From a bacterium (lineage in GTDB: Bacteria; SAR324; XYD2-FULL-50-16): a DNA stretch of 33,004 nt. The notes under the pieces are model-generated. The model was not told the DNA's origin. It saw only the letters and a list, made by a program, of their open reading frames with translations, and did not search any database. Position numbers and translations under genes: made by a program. Position 1 is the stretch's first letter. Every line of letters begins with the position of its first letter. Shown here one piece after another: positions 26,713 through 32,970 of the stretch. The stretch covers positions 1 to 33,004 of the forward strand of contig JAHJTV010000065.1 in the NCBI GenBank assembly GCA_018829445.1, read 5' to 3'.

Positions 26713-28020
26713 GTGCTGAAAGACAATTTTAAAAAAATCATCAAGGAGTTTCACGAGTCAGACCTCCCCGAAATGGTTAGAAGAGACCTGACAATAGATC
26801 AGCAGTTTTTTCAATCAAGGATAAACAAGATCTGCACGGTAACAGGGCCGAGAAGGGCAGGGAAGACATTTTTCCTGATGCAGCTGATCAAAGATCTGAT
26901 AAAAATTGGTCGTAGTATTGAGGATATCCTCTATGTCAACTTTGAAGATGAACGGATTTTACCGCTGCAGGCATCTGATTTACAGACTATTCTCGACGCT
27001 TACTATGAACTCTATGGTGAAAAAACCAAACCTTATGTTTTTTTTGATGAAATTCAAAACATTGAAGGATGGCAACCATTCGCACGAAGGTTGAACGATC
27101 AAGGATACCGCTTGTTCATTACGGGGTCGAACTCGAAAATGTTGAGCAGGGAAATCGCATCAGCATTACGGGGAAGGACAATCACTTATGAATTGTTTCC
27201 TTTCTCTTTTTCGGAATACCTGTCGTCTCAGAATATCGAGTCGGGGAAAAATGCAATACACGGCAAACAACGGCATGCAATTGCAGTTGGATTTGAATCT
27301 TTTATATCAACAGGCGGATATCCCGAAATTGCCCTGATGAAAAGTGAACCTGTGAGACAGAGGATTATCCAGGACTATTTCAACACGGTTTTTTATCGTG
27401 ATCTAGTGGAACGTTATCGAATTAATAATACAAATCTGCTCCGATTATGGATGAACGCACTGATGATCAATATCTCAACGCTGGTCAGTTTCAGGAAATA
27501 TGAAAATGACTTCAAATCCCGGGGAGAAAAACTGTCAGTTGCATCCTTGGCCAATTTCTCTAGATATCTGGAAGAAGTGTATTTTGGTTTTTTTGTGGAA
27601 TTATATTCACAATCGGAAAGAAAAAGACGAATGAATCCCCGAAAGTTTTACCTGATTGATACGGCACTTCACAATTATCTGACGTTGCGATTTTCCCAGA
27701 ATAAGGGGAGATTGCTTGAGAATATTGTCTTTTTAGAACTGAGAAGAACGGGAAAGAGGATTCACTATTATAAAACCAGAAATGGTTTTGAAGTGGATTT
27801 TGTTGTCACAGATAGTGAGGGTATCCCGGAACTGATTCAGGTCTGTCATGATCTAGAGGATATGGAAACCGCCGACAGGGAAAAACGAGCCCTGCTGGCA
27901 GCCATGACGGAACTAGACCTGAAGGAGGGCACGATTCTGACTTATGATTCAAAAAATCAAATCAAGGAAAACGGCAGAATCATTGAAGTACTCCCGGTTA
28001 GAGAATGGATAATTGAATAA
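26713..28020 (+). CDS. AAA ATPase with DUF4143 C-terminal domain (first copy)
   Basis: A 435-residue protein of the widespread, poorly understood AAA_14-DUF4143 family. Walker A is GPRRAGKT (45-52) and Walker B is PYVFFDEIQ (D112, E113). A helical middle with FPFSFSEYLSS and an STGGYPEIAL block follows, all typical. The C-terminal nuclease-like fold keeps FEVDFVV, but the later E-x-K position reads LIQVC, so a PD-(D/E)XK nuclease is probably inactive. The start is GTG at 26713 with AGAGG upstream. The family's role is unknown; paralogues are often scattered in one genome. It sits between inverted repeats, and its stop runs straight into the right-hand hairpin. Confidence 0.82.
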   Translation: MLKDNFKKIIKEFHESDLPEMVRRDLTIDQQFFQSRINKICTVTGPRRAGKTFFLMQLIKDLIKIGRSIEDILYVNFEDERILPLQASDLQTILDAYYELYGEKTKPYVFFDEIQNIEGWQPFARRLNDQGYRLFITGSNSKMLSREIASALRGRTITYELFPFSFSEYLSSQNIESGKNAIHGKQRHAIAVGFESFISTGGYPEIALMKSEPVRQRIIQDYFNTVFYRDLVERYRINNTNLLRLWMNALMINISTLVSFRKYENDFKSRGEKLSVASLANFSRYLEEVYFGFFVELYSQSERKRRMNPRKFYLIDTALHNYLTLRFSQNKGRLLENIVFLELRRTGKRIHYYKTRNGFEVDFVVTDSEGIPELIQVCHDLEDMETADREKRALLAAMTELDLKEGTILTYDSKNQIKENGRIIEVLPVREWIIE

Positions 28021-28089
28021 AAAAGGGGACATAATACTTTTATCCCTTTCAGATAGAAAAAAGGATAAAAGTATTATGTCCCCTTTTTT
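28019..28089. repeat. Repeat copies 2 and 3 forming a 27-bp stem
   Basis: A forward copy (28019-28045) faces an inverted copy (28063-28089). The 27-bp stem is perfect, with a 17-base loop and a T-run at the end. It starts on the last bases of the ATPase stop codon, so it would also terminate that transcript. Confidence 0.85.
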
Positions 28090-28150
28090 TGATAAGAAAC
28101 TGCGATATGTTATGGCACCGACACCAGCCCTTTACTTCCCGCACAAAGAA

Positions 28151-28579
28151 TTAGTCAATCGGAAAGGGCAATATTTTCTCTCCATAGGCAACCACTCTGC
28201 CATCAACATCAAGCCCATAGACCCGCATTACAAATTTTCGAGGTGGACCATCAGTAAAACAAGGCCCGTAGTAGCTTTTTAACTCTCCTTCTTTGATGAT
28301 TTTGTTATAACGTTTTTGAACGATACCACCACCATGAAAATATCCGGGTTTGGTCATATCTCTCAGGTACACTGTAAACTGAAGAACGGGCGACGGCACG
28401 TTGGAGACCTTAATTTTTGGTGAAGGCCCTCTGCATGTATGCTTTTCTGTCCAGGTAAAATCCACTCCCATCTTTACGATATTTTCTTGAGCCAAAGGAA
28501 TGTCATCTGCCAGCAGAAAAGCCGGAAGAATAACCAGACCAATAAAAACCACCCCTGCAACAATGCACTGTTTATACAT
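28151..28579 (-). CDS. Exported PEBP/YbhB-like small protein
   Basis: A 142-residue protein with a signal peptide (CIVAGVVFIGLVILPAFLLAD, about residues 5-25). The mature part has the phosphatidylethanolamine-binding-protein pattern: TCRGPSPKIKVSNVP, then FTVYLRD, FHGGGIV, YYGPCFTDGPPRKFVMRVYGLD and a closing strand. It is shorter than most YbhB proteins. Some members bind phosphate-headed lipids; the bacterial role is unclear. The ATG at 28579 has AGGAG 7 bp upstream. Its leader contains a fragment of an antitoxin gene, so its promoter may be recent. Family call is moderately sure. Confidence 0.6.
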   Translation of the reverse strand: MYKQCIVAGVVFIGLVILPAFLLADDIPLAQENIVKMGVDFTWTEKHTCRGPSPKIKVSNVPSPVLQFTVYLRDMTKPGYFHGGGIVQKRYNKIIKEGELKSYYGPCFTDGPPRKFVMRVYGLDVDGRVVAYGEKILPFPID

Positions 28580-28589
28580 AGCTGCTCCT

Positions 28590-28634
28590 TTTTATGTTTT
28601 TAAAAATACTGGAAAGCTTGATTTTTATATCACC
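28590..28634 (-). pseudogene. Phd-type antitoxin fragment in the leader of the PEBP-like gene
   Basis: Read leftward, this stretch encodes GDIKIKLSSIFKNI, matching GDFKINLSSVLKNI of the antitoxin at 28853-29076. It is a second, diverged partial copy of the same antitoxin gene, ending a few bases before the PEBP-like ribosome site. Confidence 0.5.
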
Positions 28635-28660
28635 AAAGAGGGATAAACAATCAACAGTTC

Positions 28661-28693
28661 GGGGTCAGTGAGCGTGCAAACGCTAATCCGGGG
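28661..28693. repeat. Short fragment of the large palindromic element
   Basis: This 33-bp piece (GGGGTCAGTGAGCGTGCAAA and onward) matches the inner arm of the elements at 29316, 30878 and, inverted, 29466. It keeps the inner hairpin (GGGG ... CCGGGG). It appears to be a decayed or partial copy. Confidence 0.5.
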
Positions 28694-28715
28694 ATAACAG
28701 TGATTTTAGTTTCTT

Positions 28716-28850
28716 TCATAAAACTCTCAATCCATGTGATGCATATGATTTGAAAGACTTATTCTGAGAAATCAGGATTAAATTATTTCTAATTGCCTGC
28801 CAGATCAGCAATCTGTCAAATGGATCTTTGTGGTTTGTCTGTGGTAATCT
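28716..28850 (-). pseudogene. VapC-type PIN toxin, C-terminal remnant
   Basis: Read leftward, the frame gives LPQTNHKDPFDRLLIWQAI and then NNLILISQNKSFKSYASHG up to a stop at 28716-28718. This is the typical C-terminal end of a VapC/PIN-domain RNase toxin (HxDPFDRLLIxQA). The N-terminal two-thirds, including the first catalytic aspartate, are missing. It abuts the antitoxin directly, so an internal deletion removed the toxin start. It should be inactive. Confidence 0.7.
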
Positions 28851-28852
28851 CC

Positions 28853-29076
28853 AAGCAACTCCTCTTCACTCATTTTGAAACCTTTTTTTATCTTGAATTT
28901 ACCTTTGTCGGATAGTAACCCGAGTTTTCTGGGATTTTTCATTACATACCTTGAATAAGGTATGATCACTGCTACTTTTTCTTGCCGTAGGACATGATAT
29001 ATTCTTCTCCTTCCATTATGTTTTTTAAAACACTGGAAAGGTTAATCTTAAAATCACCGGTTGATATCGTTTTCAT
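28853..29076 (-). pseudogene. Phd/YefM-type antitoxin, frameshifted
   Basis: The gene starts at the ATG at 29076 (MKTISTGDFKINLSSVLKNI), with AAAGAG upstream. It reads through GEEYIMSYGKKK and then hits a TAG at 28972. One base lost from the A-run restores a good continuation in the next frame: VAVIIPYSRYVMKNPRKLG and onward to MSEEELLG. The two parts together form a normal-length Phd antitoxin. It precedes the truncated VapC fragment, as expected for a TA pair. A sequencing error in the homopolymer is possible, but the toxin is broken anyway. Confidence 0.7.
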
Positions 29077-29170
29077 CTCTTTACCCCACAATAATCCATT
29101 ATCAGGTTCTTGATTGCCTCTGCACCCTAACACTTTAATGGCCAAGTTGTCCATTAAAACCTCAGTAGTT

Positions 29171-29541
29171 GCAGAGCAGTCGCATGAAAAATACGATGAC
29201 TATGGCTGTTGTTTGAATTGTTTCCAATAAGAAGTTTTGAAAAGGAACCCCTTTGGAGTATTCTCCCCGGACAATTTCTGCACGACATTCCCCGAAGGGG
29301 ATATACATCAACAGCCCAGGGTCAGTGAGCTTGCGAACGCCACCCTGGGTATTTGGTCACCCCCAACCAAAGGAACGCTGAAGGCGTTCAATATATAAAT
29401 TGAAACAGGATTTTATCTCTTATGGAACTCCTTCAGAGTTCATATATTTTTGAAAATTATATTCCTGGGGTGGCGCTCACAAGTTCGCTGACCCCAGGCT
29501 GTGAATATTTAACCCCGCTGGGGTATTCTCCCCGGATAATT
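29171..29541. repeat. Large palindromic element, copy A
   Basis: The left outer arm (29187-29251, ACGATGACTATGGCTGTTGT...) matches copy B. The inner arms GGGTCAGTGAGCTTGCGAAC (about 29318-29337) and GCGCTCACAAGTTCGCTGACC (from about 29473) are inverted to each other. Within it, GTATTCTCCCCGGAYAATT occurs directly at 29258-29276 and 29523-29541, bracketing the inner palindrome like a duplicated site. The right outer arm is absent; an antitoxin remnant follows instead. Confidence 0.65.
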
Positions 29542-29649
29542 GAAGGTCAGGAAGTCATCATCGCTCGTGGGAATAAACCGGTCGGCAGGCTGGAAGTTTT
29601 GTCGGAGGCTCATCGTAAACGGCGGATAGGTGGAATTAAAAAAGGATAA
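29537..29649 (+). pseudogene. Antitoxin C-terminal remnant fused to the palindromic element
   Basis: Rightward reading gives IIEGQEVIIARGNKPVGRLE and then RKRRIGGIKKG before a stop at 29647-29649. This is the C-terminal two-thirds of a Phd/VapB-type antitoxin (GEEVIIARxGKPVARL). The upstream frame is open, but it is translated palindrome, not antitoxin. No matching toxin follows. Copy 4 of the 20-bp repeat begins at the stop codon. Confidence 0.6.
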
Positions 29650-29663
29650 AAGTATCATGTCCC
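29644..29663 (-). repeat. Repeat copy 4
   Basis: An inverted copy of the 20-bp core with one change (TATTATG to TATCATG), followed by a T-run. It immediately precedes the ATPase remnant at 29672. Confidence 0.7.
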
Positions 29664-29671
29664 TTTTTTTA

Positions 29672-29785
29672 ATCAAGGAGTTTCACGAGTCAGACCTCCC
29701 CGATATGGTTAGAAGAGACTTGATAATAGACAAAAAGATTTTCTTCCTTTTTTTAAATGTGTTCGTTGTTAGAGAATCAAATTAA
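29672..29785 (+). pseudogene. Internally deleted remnant of the ATPase/DUF4143 gene
   Basis: Bases 29672-29733 match 26740-26801 of the intact ATPase gene with only a few changes; the peptide IKEFHESDLPDMVRRDLIID against IKEFHESDLPEMVRRDLTID. About 400 codons are then missing. The end reads VVRESN-stop beside the intact PVREWIIE, in the same phase. So the copy kept its two ends and lost the middle. The stop overlaps the end of hicB. Confidence 0.65.
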
Positions 29786-30192
29786 GCGAACTTTTGTGTA
29801 TATTCCTTCATTCCATCTGTAATGAATTTTGATCGATCCCTTTCACCCAATTTTCCCCTGGTTTCATCAATCTGTTTTAATACCTCGACCGGAAATACCA
29901 CATTAACACGCCTCTTTGGCGCATAGGATTCTATGATTGTATCATCCACCGGTACCGGGAAAACTGTTTGATTATCACCGTTGTACTGGCTTGAAATCTC
30001 CTCAAATGTAGATGGCTTTTCTTTTATAAACTTTGGATCAGCGTTTGCCAACACTGCAGCCAGAGCATCGATTGCCATTTCGTAAGCCTCATCAATATCT
30101 TTTCCAAAAGTGTGGCACCCCTTGATATCGGGGATTGTGACCTCTACTGCTTCTTTGGTTTTCGTGAAAACTCCAAAATAGTGCTTTTTCAT
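29782..30192 (-). CDS. hicB: HicB-family antitoxin
   Basis: A 136-residue antitoxin. Residues 1-60 form the HicB fold (HYFGVFTKTKEAVEVTIPDIKG, then AYEMAIDALAAVLA). The C-terminus (about 92-132) looks like a ribbon-helix-helix DNA-binding domain (RVNVVFPVEVLKQIDE, RSKFITDGMKEY). It neutralises HicA and represses its own operon. ATG at 30192 with AGGAG upstream. It lies 31 bp after hicA, in the usual toxin-first order. The pair appears intact, unlike its TA neighbours. Confidence 0.88.
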   Translation of the reverse strand: MKKHYFGVFTKTKEAVEVTIPDIKGCHTFGKDIDEAYEMAIDALAAVLANADPKFIKEKPSTFEEISSQYNGDNQTVFPVPVDDTIIESYAPKRRVNVVFPVEVLKQIDETRGKLGERDRSKFITDGMKEYTQKFA

Positions 30193-30223
30193 TGCTTTTT
30201 CTCCTGATATTGCCCTTCCAGCC

Positions 30224-30400
30224 TTATCTTATCCCGGCATCTTTGAGGATGTTGTTAACCGTTCCCTTTGGAATATCTCCCGCATGTCGTGGTACCGGGA
30301 TTGGTGGAAAACCCTCTTTCACCCAAACTTCATGTCGTCCACCTTCTCGCTTTTCGAAACCGGCTTTCTTGAGTAGTTTTACGATTTCCCGCTTAGTCAA
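30224..30400 (-). CDS. hicA: HicA-family mRNA interferase toxin
   Basis: A 58-residue toxin. The translation starts LTKREIVKLLKKAGFEKREG, continues GRHEVWVKEG and ends GTVNNILKDAGIR. This is a complete HicA double-stranded-RNA-binding-like fold with the catalytic histidine in GGRHEV (H23). HicA cleaves mRNA in a ribosome-independent way. The start is TTG at 30400: no in-frame ATG or GTG exists upstream, and AGGAG lies 8 bp before it. An out-of-frame ATG nearby stops at once. Confidence 0.88.
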   Translation of the reverse strand: MTKREIVKLLKKAGFEKREGGRHEVWVKEGFPPIPVPRHAGDIPKGTVNNILKDAGIR

Positions 30401-30432
30401 ATCATTTACTCCTTTTTGTTTTGTATATTTCT

Positions 30433-30461
30433 ATAATATGTGGATATACACACATAGGCAA
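30433..30461 (-). promoter_or_regulatory. hicAB promoter
   Basis: On the minus strand, TTGCCT (30456-30461) and TATTAT (30433-30438) are separated by exactly 17 bp, a good sigma-70 type promoter about 33 bp upstream of the hicA start. Confidence 0.65.
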
Positions 30462-30486
30462 GATTTTTTTTATATGTATCCACACA
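30437..30486. promoter_or_regulatory. Probable HicB operator sites
   Basis: A palindrome TATGTG-N8-CACATA (30437-30456) fills the promoter spacer and contains GTGGATA at 30440-30446. The same heptamer returns inverted at 30477-30483 (TATCCAC). Two opposed sites over the promoter suit autorepression by the HicB ribbon-helix-helix. Inference from position and symmetry. Confidence 0.5.
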
Positions 30487-30555
30487 AAGGTGATTAACAC
30501 TCGATTTATCTTCTTTGGAGACATTCGAAAAACCTAGCCCAGATAAACTGGATAA

Positions 30556-30610
30556 GTACCTTAAAAGCTATTTTCTGCCAAAAAAACGCGGAAAATAACT
30601 TATAAGGTAC
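30556..30610. terminator. Hairpin with 20-bp arms
   Basis: GTACCTTAAAAGCTATTTTC (30556-30575) pairs with 30591-30610 with two mismatches around a 15-base loop. It sits between the hicAB promoter and palindrome B, in the gene-free stretch 30487-30788, where I see no convincing gene. Confidence 0.45.
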
Positions 30611-30788
30611 TAAAAAATCGAAAGAAGCAAAATGAGATCTTGGTATCAACCAATCTTACTGTTGATAAACAACGTGTTAACCTTGGGATTCTGATGTTTG
30701 CTTTATATTCCAACCTCATTCTCGATAAAAATGACAGGATCCTATCAAAAATGGAATTTCGAAAACGTCAATTGATGAAGTTGATCAG

Positions 30789-31146
30789 AAAATTCGATGA
30801 CTATGGCCGTTGTCTGAATTGTTTTCAATAGGAAGTTTTGAGAAGGAACCCCAACGGGGGTTCAATAATAATAGCACAGGGTCAGTGAGCTTGCGAACGC
30901 CACCCTGGGTATTTAGCCACCCCCTGACAAAAGAACGCTGAAGGCGTTCAATATATAAATTGAAACAGGATTTTATCTCTTATCGAACTCCTTCAGAGTT
31001 CTGATAGTTGGGGTGTTTTACTTGTCCTGGGGTGACGCTCACGAGTTCGCTGACCCCAGGCTATTTATTATTGAACCCCGTTGGGGTTCCGTCTCAAGAC
31101 TTCTTATTGAAAACAATTCTGACAACAGCTATGTTCATCGAATTTT
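30789..31146. repeat. Large palindromic element, copy B (complete)
   Basis: A ~358-bp imperfect palindrome. The outer arms open with AAAATTCGATGACTATGGCC and close with the mirror image ending TTCATCGAATTTT at 31146. Both arms continue with TTGTTTTCAATA-type, GGAACCCC and GGGTCAGTGAGCTTGCG-type blocks for about 120 bp. Even the inner part is symmetric (GAACGCTGAAGGCGTTC near 30931 against GAACTCCTTCAGAGTTC near 30985). No coding frame. It could form one long hairpin. Confidence 0.75.
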
Positions 31147-31172
31147 TTTATACGATATACGCTCATCGGTTT

Positions 31173-32489
31173 TCATTCTTCCATGGTAAGGAGTTGTGAT
31201 ACCGAATAAATGGGAACTGTATAGATCTTCTGATAGGTGCCAAAATTCTCCTGAGACAATCTGAATCCTTTTTCCAGGTTTCTTTCCGATAGAAACAGAT
31301 TCATGCTTTGCATGGAACCTTTTACTCCGGATTTTACTTCAACAGGGAATATACTCTCATTTTTCTGAATAACATAGTCCACTTCGGCATTACTGTTCCT
31401 TGATTCCCGATGCCAGTAAAACAGCTGGGGGTTTAATCTTGGCGGGCTGTTTGCGATTAGTTCAAGACCGACATACAATTCCGCCAGGCTGCCCTTGTTT
31501 ATTAAATCGACATAACTTTTCAGCAAATGCTCGGAAAGGTCGAGCCCGAGCATTCTGTTGTATATACCACAATCAAAAATGATAACCTTGAATTTCCTTG
31601 CATCGATTTGCGCTCCCAAGGGAATTCCTCTGGCAGACGTATGATGAATTTTATAGGCAATACCTGATTTTAGAAGGAGTTCAAGAGACCTTTTGACATT
31701 ATATATAGTCTCTTCTTGCGACACGTTCGAGTATTTGAATTTTCCTCCGGTTTGAAATGCAATTGAATCAAAAGTCTCCAGCAATTGTGGTACCTTGGCT
31801 CTTATTTTATATTTCGAGAAATCATCCCGGATACCTGTTAGAAGGTCATCAATAATCAACATGCATTCCCGAAGGTCTTTTTTCAGTTGGTATGAATCAA
31901 CAACTGCTGGCATTCCGCCGATTACCAGGTAGGTTTTTAGTTTATCAAGAGCCTTTTCATGAAATACCGTGTCAACCGGACTGGAAAACCGCCCTTGTTT
32001 AATGATACCAAATAACTGTTCCTCTCCAATGGCAATCAGGAACTCTTCAAATGTCATTGGGTACATGAAAATCGAGCTTATTCGTCCCACTCCAAAAGAT
32101 GGAATTTCCGACAACACGAATTCCAACAAAGAACCTGCAGCAATAACATGCAAGCCAGGCATCTTTTCATAAAAAAATCGTAATGACTTCAAACCATCAG
32201 GGCATGCCTGGATTTCGTCAAAGAACAAAAGTGTTTTCCCTGGTTTGATGGGGACATTGTAATACGCCGAAAGCTTTTCACAGATATCGACAACATTTAA
32301 CGATTTCTTAAAAAACTGACATATTTCTGGTTCCTCTTCAAAATTCACTTCCAGAAGATGATCAAATGATTTCCCAAGGTGTCTGATCGAAAATGTTTTT
32401 CCGACCTGACGCGCCCCTCTGATCAGTAATACTTTTCGATTTTCAGAATGTTTCCAATCTTCCAATATTGTTTCGATTTTCCGTTTCAT
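31173..32489 (-). CDS. AAA ATPase with DUF4143 C-terminal domain (second, divergent)
   Basis: A 438-residue member of the same broad family as the gene at 26713, but clearly a different subgroup. Walker A is GARQVGKT (25-32) and Walker B is LLFFDEIQ (D91, E92); AAGSLLEF and YPMTFEEFL are typical. The C-terminal domain keeps the full nuclease-like pattern NAEVDYVIQ ... FPVEVKSG, so a PD-(D/E)XK-type site could be active here. Function of the family is unproven. It lies between palindrome copies B and C, with no partner gene. ATG at 32489; no clear ribosome site. Confidence 0.83.
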   Translation of the reverse strand: MKRKIETILEDWKHSENRKVLLIRGARQVGKTFSIRHLGKSFDHLLEVNFEEEPEICQFFKKSLNVVDICEKLSAYYNVPIKPGKTLLFFDEIQACPDGLKSLRFFYEKMPGLHVIAAGSLLEFVLSEIPSFGVGRISSIFMYPMTFEEFLIAIGEEQLFGIIKQGRFSSPVDTVFHEKALDKLKTYLVIGGMPAVVDSYQLKKDLRECMLIIDDLLTGIRDDFSKYKIRAKVPQLLETFDSIAFQTGGKFKYSNVSQEETIYNVKRSLELLLKSGIAYKIHHTSARGIPLGAQIDARKFKVIIFDCGIYNRMLGLDLSEHLLKSYVDLINKGSLAELYVGLELIANSPPRLNPQLFYWHRESRNSNAEVDYVIQKNESIFPVEVKSGVKGSMQSMNLFLSERNLEKGFRLSQENFGTYQKIYTVPIYSVSQLLTMEE

Positions 32490-32682
32490 GATGGGTAGGG
32501 TTTTAGAATTATATCACATCTACGAAGCTGTAATAATGCCTATATTTTTCTACATTTAAATAATACAGGCCGTATAAGCGTTTAATATTTAATTTTTACA
32601 AGGCTATTCTATTATAGTTTTTTAAATAATCCAAACCATAACATGAAAAACTTGATATTTACATTGTCATATCAATTGAGTT
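32490..32682. other. Gene-free AT-rich upstream region
   Basis: Very AT-rich DNA before the second ATPase gene. No reading frame, repeat or clear promoter was recognised. Confidence 0.5.
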
Positions 32683-32818
32683 TATAGAACTCCTTCAGAG
32701 TTCATGTATTTTGGAAAATTATATTCCTGGGGTGGCGCTCACAAGTTCGCTGACCCCAGGCTGTGAATGTTTATCCCGTTGGGGTTTCTTCTCACAGGGC
32801 AATCGCATGAAAAATGCA
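32683..32818. repeat. Large palindromic element, partial copy C
   Basis: Only the right half is present: TATAGAACTCCTTCAGAGTT followed by the block CCTGGGGTGGCGCTCACAAG at about 32726. It is near-identical to 29430-29520 in copy A. At its end, CAATCGCATGAAAAATGCAAG recalls the left border of copy A (29177-29196), so the ends look rearranged. No coding content follows to the window end apart from the next hairpin. Confidence 0.6.
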
Positions 32819-32905
32819 AGTCACTACTCTGTTTCCTGATTATTGAGAAAAAGATGAACGAATCTCAGCATTGTCCGGTTAGAAATTTGCATCTGCTCGT
32901 AGCTC

Positions 32906-32970
32906 GTAGGTTGGGCTACTTGTTGCCCAACATTGCTTTCTATTGATGGGCAACGAGTAGCCCATCCTAC
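32906..32970. repeat. Palindromic GTAGG-TGGGC repeat hairpin
   Basis: Two 27-bp arms (32906-32932, GTAGGTTGGGCTACTTGTTG onward, and 32944-32970) pair with three mismatches around an 11-base loop, then TTTTTCT. It resembles the GTAGGNTGGGCAACGAGTAGCCCA-like dispersed repeats seen in many bacteria and could double as a terminator. Confidence 0.7.

Larger units (their letters stand above)
26504..28089. mobile_element. Candidate non-autonomous mobile unit: ATPase gene between inverted repeats
   Basis: The left edge carries GGACATAATACTTTTATCC (26511-26529) in an A-rich/T-rich frame. The right edge carries its inverted complement (28063-28081). An extra direct copy sits just inside at 28027-28045. 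Between the outer copies lie one ATPase/DUF4143 gene and no transposase. A remnant of the same gene lies at 29672 beside a fourth copy of the repeat. I found no convincing target-site duplication. The repeat resembles short palindromic elements mobilised in trans by RAYT-type transposases, from memory. Confidence 0.45.

Noticed and set aside
28013..28282. An 89-codon rightward frame after the first ATPase
   Set aside because: It translates the repeat hairpin and then runs antisense through the PEBP-like gene; no family resemblance.
30640..30831. A 63-codon frame between hicAB and palindrome B
   Set aside because: Its start is a TTG without a ribosome site, and its end lies inside the left arm of the palindrome.
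29171..31146. A CRISPR array, given several repeated blocks
   Set aside because: Blocks are mirrored and irregularly spaced, not regular direct repeats with unique spacers, and no cas gene is present.
31008..31199. A 63-codon frame over the right arm of palindrome B
   Set aside because: It is a translation of repeat DNA; the same peptide appears in other copies only because the repeat is shared.
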